From Cladopsammia gracilis (Eukaryota > Cnidaria > Anthozoa > Scleractinia > Dendrophylliidae): DNA of 64,000 nt. Positions 34,011 through 44,062 of the stretch are shown one piece after another. The number at the start of each line of letters is the position of its first letter. Position 1 is the stretch's first letter. The translations under genes were made by a program, and so were the position numbers. Location of the stretch: positions 1-64,000 of the forward strand of contig JAJGOT010000759.1 in the NCBI GenBank assembly GCA_022457155.1, read 5' to 3'. A model generated the notes under the pieces. The model did not search any database. It saw nothing but the letters and a program-made list of their open reading frames with translations, and was not told the origin of the DNA.

Positions 34011-34555
34011 TGCCTTTGTTGTATCAGCTTAAATAAGTCAAGGAAAATGTATGTTAGTTTGATTCAGATCAGGTATCCATTTTTAAGTGAAAAAGTTGGA
34101 TTTTTTCCCTAGATTTTGTTTGGCAGTGTATATGATCTTTATGTTTTTGTTTGATTATTGTTTTTATTGCAATATCTTAAAAACATTTAAGAGGAAGAAT
34201 CTGTAACAATCACCTTAGCCTTACCGAAAGTGGAAAATCGGATTTCCTCAAAGTCTCTGATATGGAAGGACTGTTTGAACATATCATAAAAATATAAGTT
34301 TCAGTTCGCTGCGGTTAATATATTTGTCAAACCGCGGCTTAACCTCACATACGGCCTCACTGCGGTCATTTTGCGGTCGTTTACTGCCCCTCAAAAAACT
34401 ATTTTGTTTGTTGATTGTAACTAGGACAAGAGAAAGATATTCAAATGTAGAGATTTTATACTGAATTCTTTACGATGTGAACTGATTCGCATTACTTTAC
34501 GTTAAGCACTGAATATTTGAGAGATTTTTGAATCTTTATGAGGTAATAGGTCCAT
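34011..34555. other. no gene seen
   Basis: AT-rich sequence with nothing recognisable. A GCGGTTAATA / AACCGCGGCTTAAC segment near 34310-34345 may be remnant repeat. Confidence 0.4.
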
Positions 34556-34782
34556 GATAACCGTCACGTCACCAAATGAAGAAACCATAACGAGGGAAAA
34601 TGTTTCTTAGGCCCGGTTCAGACGCCGAACTTTTCATGAGCCGAACTTAATTCGAATTTGGACCGACCCAAATTAACAAAAGTACGCCTGTTGATTCAGA
34701 CGCCGAACTTAATTAGCCGAACTTAATTCAGTTTGAAGAGAAACAAATCGAAAGGTCAGCGGTTTTCAGGCAAAGTGTAAAC

Positions 34783-36120
34783 ATGGCGGACGATGCCAGA
34801 ACAAGCATCACTCGTCCCATATCGAGGGTTTTTCTGTTGCGAACAATGATGGAGAGAGCGAGAATAAGGAAGAAAAAAATGCAGACCCTTTTGCATTACA
34901 TGGTTTCAAGAAGAAAACATCTGGTACATGTCTGTTTAGTAACTCTGCTCTTGTTATTGTCTCGGGAAAATGCAGCACCTGAATATAGTCGTTCGTGCCG
35001 TCGCCTTGGGAGAAACACGGGATGGTTTAACTGTGTTTGGAATACTTATTCTGAAGAACGTTTCAAGAAAACGTTTCGAGTTTCACGTGGAACTTTTCGT
35101 TTTATCCTATTTCGGATCAGGCATGTCCTTCAAAGAGATACAGTGAACGAAGAGCCGATCTCACCAGAATGTCGGTTGGCTATTTGTCTTTATCGTCTGG
35201 CCAGGGGCGATTATTATTACACAATCGCAGAGATGACTGGACTAGGGGTTTCTACAGTTTGTACAATCGTCAATGAGGTAACAAAGGCAATAGTGGAAAA
35301 CTTATGGGAAGAGTGTGTGACCAAACATATGCCCAAGTCAGAGGAAGAGTTTAAGAAGAAAATGATGGACATGGAGGAACTTTGGCAGTTTCCATGTTGT
35401 TGGTCGACGTTAGATGGCTGTCACATTCCCATCAAATGCCCACCAGGAGGTCTTCAATCATGTAAAGAATACTACAACTTTAAGAACTTCTATTCCATTG
35501 TTATGATGGGGTTGGTTGACTCAAACTATCGTTTCATGTGGGGTACTTGTGGGTTTCCTGGAAACTCACATGATTCAATTATTTTCCAGTCAACTCAACT
35601 TTGGGCAGACATAAAAGAAAATGGGCTGATTCCTGACATTGGGAAGGACATTGGCGGAGTGCTTGTACCACCCTTGGTGCTTGGAGACTCAGCATTTCCA
35701 TTTAAAACATGGCTCATGAAACCCTATGGCAACGCTGTCCCAACACAAAAACAGAGGTATTTTAATTATCGATTGAGTAGAGCAAGGATGGTGATCGAAG
35801 GTTGTTATGGTCAACTGAAGGGAAGATGGCGAGTCCTTCTAAGGAAATGTGAAAGTAGTAAAGAAGAAGTTAAAATGGCAACTCTGGCCTGTATGGTTCT
35901 GCACAATGTGTGCATTGACAAGGGAGAAACCCTTAGCAGAAAGTTAGACTTAACACTTAATCCAGTTACAAACCAGAGACGTGATAGGAATCAGATAAGG
36001 GAATTACTACAAATGACCTCTTGTGAGAAAATCAGAGATACATCCCAGCAGGCAAATGTTATACGAAATGCCCTTGCAGACAAACTGTTTTTGGAAAAAC
36101 AAACTGGCATGGTTTGCTAG
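34783..36120 (+). CDS. Harbinger DDE transposase (HARBI1-like)
   Basis: A 445-residue intact ORF starting MADDARTSITRPISR 170 bp inside the left terminus. The N-terminal half has the helix-turn-helix-like region of the family (SPECRLAICLYRLARGDYYY, then EMTGLGVSTVCTIVNEV). The nuclease core shows the triad: Asp211 in STLDGCHIPIKCP, Asp302 in VLGDSAFPFKTW and Glu339 in ARMVIEGCYGQLKGRWRVL, with 36 residues between the last two, as usual for HARBI1 relatives. It should cut and paste DNA with TIRs like those flanking it, in the nucleus. In this superfamily the Myb-like partner is needed for nuclear import and DNA binding. No stop, frameshift or missing catalytic residue is seen, so the enzyme may be active. 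Confidence 0.93.
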   Translation: MADDARTSITRPISRVFLLRTMMERARIRKKKMQTLLHYMVSRRKHLVHVCLVTLLLLLSRENAAPEYSRSCRRLGRNTGWFNCVWNTYSEERFKKTFRVSRGTFRFILFRIRHVLQRDTVNEEPISPECRLAICLYRLARGDYYYTIAEMTGLGVSTVCTIVNEVTKAIVENLWEECVTKHMPKSEEEFKKKMMDMEELWQFPCCWSTLDGCHIPIKCPPGGLQSCKEYYNFKNFYSIVMMGLVDSNYRFMWGTCGFPGNSHDSIIFQSTQLWADIKENGLIPDIGKDIGGVLVPPLVLGDSAFPFKTWLMKPYGNAVPTQKQRYFNYRLSRARMVIEGCYGQLKGRWRVLLRKCESSKEEVKMATLACMVLHNVCIDKGETLSRKLDLTLNPVTNQRRDRNQIRELLQMTSCEKIRDTSQQANVIRNALADKLFLEKQTGMVC

Positions 36121-37182
36121 ACCACTTACCACATGGACAATAATTAATTCATTAATAATAAATTATTTGTCATGGCCAAATCCTTTCTTAAAGTAGATAC
36201 CCCCTTTGTTGATGTTGTGGTAAAATTTTACCCTTGGTACAATGTGGTATTTTCCTTTTGTTCTGGTGTATGGCAATATATGATAATGAATATAAAACAA
36301 AGGAAAATACCAAATTGCAGCAAGGGTAAAATTAAACACAACATTGATATTGCTGAAGACATAAACTTGGACAATGTTTCGGATGTCTCCAAGGAGGACT
36401 TTGTGGTGTTAGAAATGGAAGACTACATTTGCAAATAACCTGAACTGTTTATTAGCATGTAAGTGCTAGTGTTGTTTAACATGTTACTATTAAAGTGTTT
36501 CTAAGAAAAATACATTTGTATTTGAGAGAAAATGGGCTCATTATTACCTATAAAGAACTCTTACTGGCTGACTACATTGTATTCTCCTTACAAGTTACAC
36601 CGATTTATACTACCAGTTGCCCACAGTATAACTGTTACCATAACCATGTAATCTCAAGAGAAAGTAAAGAGCTGCTTTGCTTTGATTCAAGTCAGTGTTC
36701 ATAAAGCAGCTTATTAACACAACATGTCCACAAACTGTAAAATTCCTTTCCCTACTATAGAGTGGGTAAGTATGACATGCACAAAAATTGTGGTTAAGTG
36801 GTAATTATTGTTGTACAAAAAATTTGTGTATATCAAATCACAAATAATCAGTTTATTCTAGTCAATCTGGCCTACAATCAGACAATAGAAAGTGAAATCA
36901 GTATTATAACAGAAGGAACCAAGGGGCTCCCCTGCTTGTTATATTTATTTGTACACTTTCACTGAAATCAATTTTACTCTGACAATTTAACTTTCTTCTG
37001 CCCTAACTACCTGGGTTTGTGAGGATGAGACAGTAGCATCCTTTATATGTATTAGGATTTTAAAGCCAAAATAATAGGCCAAAAAAATTAATGTTGTCAC
37101 ACTTCACCACTCTATTCCCAAATATAAAGGAATATAAAAATTTCAGCTTCCTACATGTATTCTTGTTTGTATAATAATATAA
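36121..37182. other. intergenic inside Harbinger, between convergent genes
   Basis: Contains a small foldback: TTTTACCCTTGGTACAATG near 36225 pairs with complementary sequence near 36315-36335, with GGTATTTTCCTTTTGTT and AACAAAGGAAAATACC between. An 88-codon frame over it (36172-36438) is probably incidental. No other feature seen. Confidence 0.5.
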
Positions 37183-38254
37183 TCACATAGGGTGGTAAAC
37201 AGGACTTTTAGCCCTGGTAAGAGTGACTACCTCACCAACAGATGAAGGGCTTGGAGTAGAATAATTAGAATTAACAGATGTTGGCCGAGAATTTGCAGGA
37301 GAAAGGGGTTGAAACTGATATATGGAACCTTCTGAAGCATAAGTACTTTGTATATTTTGGTGGGGAGCTGATGGATAAGGCATGTAGAAGCCATCACTGT
37401 TATAGGCAGGTGATGCAAATCCTACATGCCCTGCTGCAGACATAGGACTCTGACCCTGAAATAGTTGCTGGTTTCCACATGAAAGCATCATTTGCATCAA
37501 TTTTAACTCGTGCTCCCGTGCTTTCTCTATATCATCTTTCATAAAACTTATAAGTTCCTTTGATGGATCTTTTTCTGCAATTGTTTTCATTAATTTAATA
37601 GCTTCACAGATTGTGTCATCCCGATTGCTTTTTCGTTTTGGTTGTTTCACAGGAACAAACATATTCTGGCTTTGGTCAACAGATGATGTTTCACTTTCAG
37701 AAGTATCCGCTGTTGGTGTGCTAGCAAGTGTTCGGCAAAACTGACTTGCTGAAGGTTCGCTTGCTTGCTCTGGCTGGCACGATTCTCTTGTTTGGACTAC
37801 GTCAAAAAGCTTTTGAAACCATGCCCCAAAATTTTTGTCTTCTTGGAATCTTTTAATGCCAGTTCCAGTTTTAATTGTAAGAGCGGCTCTCTTACATTCT
37901 GACACGCATTTCTTGAACTTCGATCTCATTTGCTCAATGGTAAAGCGGAAACTCTCTCCCCTTGCATCACATCTCTGCTTCAGTTCTTCACGAACTTTCC
38001 CATAGATTTCCCCATTCTGTTGAAATTTAGTGTTCCTAAATATCAGCTTTGTCTTGTAGTGATCATTGCTCACAATTATATCTATAAAATCATTCAGCAG
38101 CTCTTGTGACCACCTGGGCTTTCTTCCTGCTTTTTTCGGCTTCTTCTTTGACTTATTACCATCCTCTTTGTTCTCCTTTTGGTTGCCCTCCTGTTCATCT
38201 ATATCCAACAGTTCCTCCTCTGAATCTGATGGACTGAGAGGTTCTTCAATGCTA
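37183..38254 (-). CDS. Harbinger Myb/SANT-like protein, exon 2
   Basis: A 1072-bp exon whose acceptor TATATTCCAG lies at 38255-38264. It encodes an acidic then basic stretch (SDSEEELLDIDEQEG, KSKKKPKKAGRKPRW), then a Myb/SANT-like domain (RWSQELLNDFIDIIVSND, IYGKVREELKQRCDARGE, EQMRSKFKKCVSECKRA). A Ser/Pro-rich tail follows, with a helical stretch near DDIEKAREHELKLMQMMLSC. In PIF/Harbinger elements this second protein recruits transposase to the TIRs. The apparent start codon of the open frame is TTG inside the intron, so the real start must be upstream: splicing from 39583 gives codon AAT and keeps the frame. Together the two exons encode 453 residues. Confidence 0.88.
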
Positions 38255-39582
38255 CTGGAATATACCAAAACAAATTAAAAGTATTGTAATTTGCATGTTA
38301 GTAAGTAACTAAGTAAAACTCTATTTCAGCAGTGTGGCCCATTCAGCTCTAAGGCTGGTATCCATAGGGGCCCTGCATCTAAAAATTTCATTACATTAAA
38401 ATTTAAGAAGATAAAAAATACCATGCTAATCACAATGATATTTTCAAAAAGAGGCTAAAAATACGTCACTAAAAAGTTATGATAAAAAGAAATTTTTGCT
38501 AGGCGGCAAGAAGTTTGTATATTAAATGTATGTTGCCATTGTAGTGGCAATATTGGGCTATTGCATTCAATATGCTCACCCCCCCCCCCCCCCCCCCCCC
38601 TGTTCAGGAACACAGTTTGTGCATCGCCCCTCAAGAAAGCCCCAAAAAGACCATCCCCCTGTAGAATTCCTCTCCAAAACAGTGTCCCCCTAAAGAATTC
38701 CCCATCCTCGACTGTGTTTTTCCTACCACCCCTGAAGAATTCCTTTGTTTTTCCTTAGTTCCCCTGAAGAATTCCTCATATTTACACCATGATCCCTAAA
38801 GAATTCCATCAAAATGTGCTGCGAACCCTGAAGAAATCCACTGTTCCTCAACCCAGGGGAGAGGGTCGTGAAGGGGGGTACCAAATCCCAGTTCCCAGCC
38901 TAAATTTGGTCCAAATCCCAGTTCCCATTTTACCCCTTCACGACCCTCTAACTATGCAACCGTGTAAGCCTGGTAGCTAGACCGCGGGCGCGAAGGTGAA
39001 AAATACTGATTTCACGGTCTCCACTGTCTCTACTGAGGAGTGCAAGGTCTATTGCTACGAAATTTTATTTTTCTATTTCAAAATATTGGAGCAAAGACCG
39101 CTGAAGAAAAGAAATCCCATTCCCATTTTATAATTGTTCATCCCATTCCCAGTGGCTAAATCCCAGTCCCAGTGAGTAAATCCCATTTTCCCAGTCCAAA
39201 ATAAGGCTAATCCCAGTTCCCATTTTACCCCTTCACGACCCTCAGGGGAGTACAAAAATTTGATGGCATAGCCCATTCTAAATATTGGGCAAAAAAAAGA
39301 CACAAAAGCAATAACGAGAAATATGTATTTCTCTGTTGTCCATTCCGTTTTGCATTTGGCTTTTAGAACGGAGAAAAGAATATTCACATTGTTTCTTACA
39401 ACTGGAAGCCTTGGCAATGGGGCGAGGTAACCTGTTTCCTTGCAAACCACCACACTGCAACACTGAGAAACTTTATAAAGTACGGAAATTTATAGAATAC
39501 CTTGTCACTGCCTAGCAATAAAACAGTCTTGGAATAAAAATGTCACCTACGAATTAGTTGTAAAAGTTATTTCAACACGTAC
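38255..39582 (-). other. intron of the Harbinger Myb/SANT-like gene
   Basis: A 1328-bp intron (donor GTACGT, acceptor TTCCAG). It contains a C run at about 38579-38600, then roughly six irregularly spaced CCCTGAAGAATTCC motifs (38660-38835). There is also an inverted repeat pair: GAGGGTCGTGAAGGGG near 38864 and its complement at about 38932 and 39226, with AATCCCAGTTCCCATTTTA next to each right copy. These look like insertions that enlarged the intron without harming the coding exons. Confidence 0.7.
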
Positions 39583-39872
39583 TTTTCTGGGTTGTTGGTC
39601 CTGTCTTGCCCATTATTTGCCTTTCTTCGTTTCCCGCCATCACTTTTCTTGGTTTGAGAATCTTCCAGCAACATCTTGTCCTTGAGGCACGGTTCACAAT
39701 GCCCAACAGATCTTCCTGTCGTCCAACCAACAGTATCTTCGTTGTTTTCGAAAATAGAACAGTTGTTACAGATCGGCATGCGACATTTAATACAAACATA
39801 CTTTGTGTTAGCGAAGCAGGAGCTACACATGTCTTCGGTGTTATCCACAAGTTTTGCTCTCCAAGCCGCCAT
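39583..39872 (-). CDS. Harbinger Myb/SANT-like protein, exon 1 (C4 zinc-binding)
   Basis: 290 bp from ATG (39872) to a GTACGT donor. It reads MAAWRAKLVDNTEDMCSSC, then FANTKYVCIKCRMPICNNCS and SVGHCEPCLKDKML, then a basic end (KKSDGGKRRKANNGQDRTNN). The CxxC pairs (CSSC, CIKC-x4-CNNC, CEPC) suggest a small zinc-binding module. The join to exon 2 is phase-perfect (AA+T). I infer that a zinc-binding N-terminus spliced to a Myb/SANT domain makes the DNA-binding partner; an alternative is two independent proteins, with a stop nine bases past the donor if unspliced. Confidence 0.75.
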
Positions 39873-40149
39873 GATGCTACACACGCTCTACGACGCATGC
39901 TCTCTACGAGAAACTGCATGTAAAATACGTTATAATAATTTATGCATTAGGTTCGGCTCATGAAAAGTTCGGCGTCTGAATCAAAGCCGTTCCAAAGCCG
40001 AAATTCCCGGCTGAGCCAGGCGAAAAGAACGGCTCAGCCGGTCCAAATTCAAATAGCCGTTCTTAATTGATTCAGACGCCGAACTTTTCATGTACTTAAT
40101 TCAAGGTATTAGGTTCGGCTCATGAAAAGTTCGGCGTCTGAACCGGGCC
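39873..40149. promoter_or_regulatory. Harbinger right terminus with subterminal repeat cluster
   Basis: Upstream of exon 1, the terminal motif GTTCGGCTCATGAAAAGTTC recurs at about 39952 and 40103, and its complement near 40077-40090, in alternating orientation before the true TIR. Such subterminal arrays are the usual binding sites of the transposase or its Myb-like partner, and here they would also sit in the promoter of the minus-strand gene. Confidence 0.55.
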
Positions 40150-40286
40150 TTAGACCTAACGAGGGAAAACCTAACGATGGAAAAGCTGTTTTAAAATACG
40201 TTTTCCCTCGTTAGGTTTTCCCTCGTAAGGTCTAAGAAACATTTTCCCTCGTTATGGTTTCTTCATTTGGTGACGTGACGGTTATC

Positions 40287-41074
40287 TTGAAAGCGAAATT
40301 TTACTAAAATTCAGGTCATGTTTTCGCACTCTGTTACGTTGCTTTGATCCCGGAGGTCACTACTCAGTAAAAGAACAATGCTTCCTCTCTACAAATATGC
40401 AATAAAATTCTTGGGCAACTAAAACCAAGAATTTTGCGAAGCCAGAATTCCGAGTGTGGTTTTATAAATTTGCGCCATTTTGAATTGAGTTTGAGTCCAC
40501 GCAAATCTTGCTCTTAAAAGGCTTTAGTAAAATTTATCCCTCTCACCTGTTTATATTTGAATCGAAAAACCTTTCCAAACATTCCGGCTGTTAAATCCTG
40601 TGGTTTTGACGGCCACAGTTGATTTTAAACGATGTGAACCGCTTAAAATACAACATGGCGAGCGGACATTTCAAACTCTTGGAGACATAATTCGACGGTT
40701 CTGCCTTCTAAACGTCTTGAAATCAAACTGTAATCAGGGTCATACGCTTCGCTGATCCTTGTAAGAATGGAAACTGTGTTAGTTGACAATTTTTGGCTTG
40801 TTACTTGACCGTTGGAAGGGTTTGATTTTCATCCAGCTTCGAGTTGCTTAGGATTGCGTGACAAAACACAGTGAACCCGAAAAAGGAGAGATCCTGGGAA
40901 CGAGGTTGAAATGAGGCCCTAATGTCGTTTCGCGCTAAGCCATGAACCTGGGAAAGAAGCACAAATGGCAAAAGAACAACGAAAGATCTTAAGATAAACT
41001 AATTATGTTAAAACTAGTAGTAATCATAGATTATAGTGCGTCTCCTTATCCTGTGGCACCTCGTCTTGACCCAC
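40287..41074. other. no gene recognised
   Basis: AT-rich intergenic sequence. It contains CCGAGTGTGGTTTTATAAAT near 40450, vaguely like the dispersed ~0.41-kb repeat, but nothing firm. Confidence 0.4.
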
Positions 41075-42898
41075 AGGGAGCAGAGGAGCCAAATTTGACC
41101 TTTACGCGTTCGATCTGTTGTTTACGAGTCTGTTTTTCGCCCCAGCGGGACCCCGAGCGTAATCGGAGCTTTCCGTTGGGTAACCGCAGGCTGCTGACTG
41201 TGGGCGTCACCAGATCGTTACGCAGTAAGAAGAAAGACAAGGGAGAAAACATATTTGAGCGTATTTTTGATCCCCGATTACTCGCTTTTGATTCAATAAG
41301 AGGTTCTGATTTTCGGCATGTAGTTTTAGATGGACAGTCTCTGGACAGCTTTTCAACAATTTCGATGAAGAGATCCATTAAACACTCCATTCGGCGATCG
41401 CTCTTTATGGCGTTCAAAGTTGACTTTCGTAGGATGTGGACCGCAACATACTGGTGACGGAAATACGTCATACGAGAGGTATGCGCATAACCGGAAGCCT
41501 TAAAGCGACAGACATTTCATTTTAACTGAATGATTTCATATCATTCAACGAGACCTTAACATGGTAGCAACTGACGAGGTTCGCCATAGAACCGAAACTC
41601 GAGTCTTGCTTAAAGACATTAAATTGTGTTCATTCCTTGCTTAAGGAAAGGACTAAAGAATTTATTAGCATCCGTGAGATTTACAAAACAGCACTAACTA
41701 TGCTGCAGATTATCTGTTGGACCCAAATCAAACGCTATTACAAAGCAACGGAGGTGTATCCTGTAGCTCCACCGAGACACACTACTCTACTACAGAACTA
41801 ACTTAGGAGCTTAAAATTAATGCAAGAATTCATGATTTCACTGCAGTGAAATTATAGACTACGGCTTTTTGAGAGTCGGATCTAAGACGCCTATATCCGT
41901 GATGCCGGAAACACTTTCTCTCAAGTCTTGCACACCGCAGACTTTAGACATTAAATCACGGCCTGAGAAATTAAACGATCCTGGCACTCTCAAAGCGATA
42001 ACAAACTTTAGACGATAAGTATTTATCTTGCAACAAAATTGAGCCAAAGAAACCACAATGTATGCCAATAGAGCTAGCACCGAATAACGGCATAAAGAAA
42101 TAAAATAATTCTAACGGCTCTGGACAGCATAAATCCTCCTATCAATCTGAGAGATAATCCGCCGAGATCAAAAGGTTTTTATCATCGAAGGGAACAAATT
42201 CTTAACTGTGATCTAAAGGCGAATACTCTCTGAAGCCTTACTGGGAAAGCTTTATACTTTAGGCTTTTAAAACACTTTTGCGACGAGTGGGAGTCGTGAT
42301 AGCCTGTCCTTTTTTATACCACAAACGAAATCTTGGCAGAATACGCATTTTAATCTCGCCGTGAATAGGAATGTAAAGAGTTCTTACCATTGTATAAAGA
42401 TGGATTTATTCCAGCGATCGTTCACCTTAACTTTTTTCGGCTGAGGAAGATTTTCCTCATTCGCAACGCGTTTCATTTTAAATCTCGCTCCGCTCCGATC
42501 AGCTGCTATGTTGTTTTGAATTTTGTACTAGTAACGGTTGGTTTAACTTCCGTTTTATTGACGTCATGTCACTTTTGGAATTTCAACTTCCGTCACCAGT
42601 ATGTTGCGGTCCACATCCAACGAATCACGTGGTACTATGTTTCCTCCCTTGTCTCTTTTTCTTCTCGGCACTTCGTGCCTCGCTCGGAAAGCTTACGCTT
42701 ACGGAAAGTGCCGGTTACGCTTGGGGTCCCGCTGGGGTAAACACTGGAACACAACAGTCAGCAGTCTGCGGTTACCCAACGGAAAGCTCCGATTACGCTC
42801 GGGGTCCCGCTGGGGCGAAAAACAGACTCGTAAACAACAGATCGAAGATCGAACGCGTAAAGGTCAAATTTGGCTCCTCTGCTCCCTGTGCTTGACCT
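41075..42898. mobile_element. 1.8-kb element with long inverted arms
   Basis: The left arm begins near GAGCAGAGGAGCCAAATTTG and contains CAGCGGGACCCCGAGCGTAA; its inner end is TGGACCGCAACATACTGGTG (to about 41456). The right arm (about 42587-42898) is its complement, shorter by about 180 bp that the left arm keeps (41255-41435). The right arm also holds an internal duplication of TTACGCTCGGGGTCCCGCTG. Open frames over the arms run on both strands and are mirror images, so I do not call genes. Between the arms (41460-42585) I recognise nothing. Confidence 0.65.
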
Positions 42899-43700
42899 AG
42901 TACCTCAGTTTCATAAATTAATTCCGCCACTGTTTAAAAGGGCTATGTCGCGAGATATGTCACGCAGGCAAAAACGTCGGGCCGACATCAAACAAATTCA
43001 CGCTATCGCCGTGGGATCGGGAAAAATCCTGCCATGCTGTGTACTCCGAAAGGTCTCAGAACTTTCCAACATATAAATAGTCTATTTGTCTTGATTTCTG
43101 AAATCATACTCCTCAGTACATGTACTAATACCGGAACCGGAAATGAGAAATTTCTGAGAGAGCCTGAAAAAGTGCTCCCGTGATAAACTTCTTGGACACT
43201 GCGTTAATGTAGCATGAAATCGACGATTAAGTCACGCAACATTCAACGTGAATTTCGCAGGATTTTTCGGATAAAATTACAACTACCAGTTGAAAGTAAG
43301 ACAAAAGACTGTTGAATATAATTCCTTTATTAGCTAGACAAATTTAGTCACAAAACTGCGAAATCTTTTCTTTAGTCGCAAATGCGCCCGATGCAGGCGC
43401 AATTTCGAGCACTGTAAAGTTAATCTGCGTTCGCCTAGCGCGGCCGGTCAGTGAATTATTGCTACAAGACATACAGCGAATTGCACCGTACCGTAGAACA
43501 TCGCGAAGAACGACGTCGGTGTTTAGGTGAAAGCTTCCCAAATCAGGCAGAGAACCACAGCAAAATCAAGATAGAACATTCAAAACATACCAGTAGTAGT
43601 AGGCATTGAAATATTGAGCCGTACGATTCCAAAATAGACAAATAGATTATTCAAAACCCCAGCTCACAAGGATGATGCCTGATTTCCACGAGCTGGGAAT
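42899..43700. other. no gene recognised
   Basis: Short open frames only; no domain, splice pattern or repeat structure stands out. Confidence 0.4.
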
Positions 43701-43868
43701 GCTGGATACTATTGTGACGTTTCAAGATGGCGCAGATTTGGTACGGACAGTTTTCTCGATTCGTTCCGCCTAGACTACGCGCTAAGCATGCTGGATACTA
43801 TTGTGACGTTTCAAGATGGCGCAGATTTGGTACGGACACTTTTCTAGATTCGTTCCGCCTAGCCGACA
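43701..43868. repeat. 89-bp tandem duplication
   Basis: GCTGGATACTATTGTGACGT begins at 43701 and again at 43790, each followed by TTTCAAGATGGCGCAGATTT and ATTCGTTCCGCCTAG. Two units with few differences. Confidence 0.85.
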
Positions 43869-44062
43869 AGATAAGGAAGCGTCTCTTTCGTCGACGCAAC
43901 TATGCTAAATAATGACCAGCTTTTTTTGCGACTGCAAAAACTAAGGTGAAACGACGACGCCGTTTACAGATGAGACTAAATATGGAGTGAATTTACGTAC
44001 TACAATGATATTATAGTAGAAACAAGGAGCAAAGGACTGCGAACGAAAATGCTGCTGGAATA

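Larger units (their letters stand above)
34610..40149. mobile_element. complete Harbinger (PIF/Harbinger) transposon
   Basis: 5540 bp bounded by inverted repeats GGCCCGGTTCAGACGCCGAA, matching for about 42 bp with one mismatch, and flanked by TTA on both sides (34607-34609 and 40150-40152), the 3-bp duplication of this superfamily. Subterminal copies of the end sequence recur inside both ends: GACGCCGAACTTAATTAGCC near 34699, and several alternating copies at 39948-40125. It carries the two genes expected of the family, a DDE transposase (plus strand) and a Myb/SANT-like protein (minus strand), with 3' ends facing each other. Confidence 0.92.
34556..40286. mobile_element. older foldback element split by the Harbinger insertion
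   Basis: The sequence outside the Harbinger element forms one inverted-repeat element: the left arm begins GATAACCGTCACGTCACC and runs to TGTTTCTTA at 34609; the right arm (40203-40286) is its complement, ending GGTGACGTGACGGTTATC. The centre, 40153-40230, holds repeated GAGGGAAAACCTAACGA and complements. The uninterrupted element would be about 190 bp. No target duplication was resolved at its outer ends. Confidence 0.75.

Noticed and set aside
36172..36438. Third Harbinger gene downstream of the transposase
   Set aside because: It overlaps a small foldback, has no domain and is not expected in this superfamily.
41005..41471. 150- and 141-codon ORFs on opposite strands
   Set aside because: They lie on the inverted arm of a repeat element, have no recognisable domain and overlap completely.
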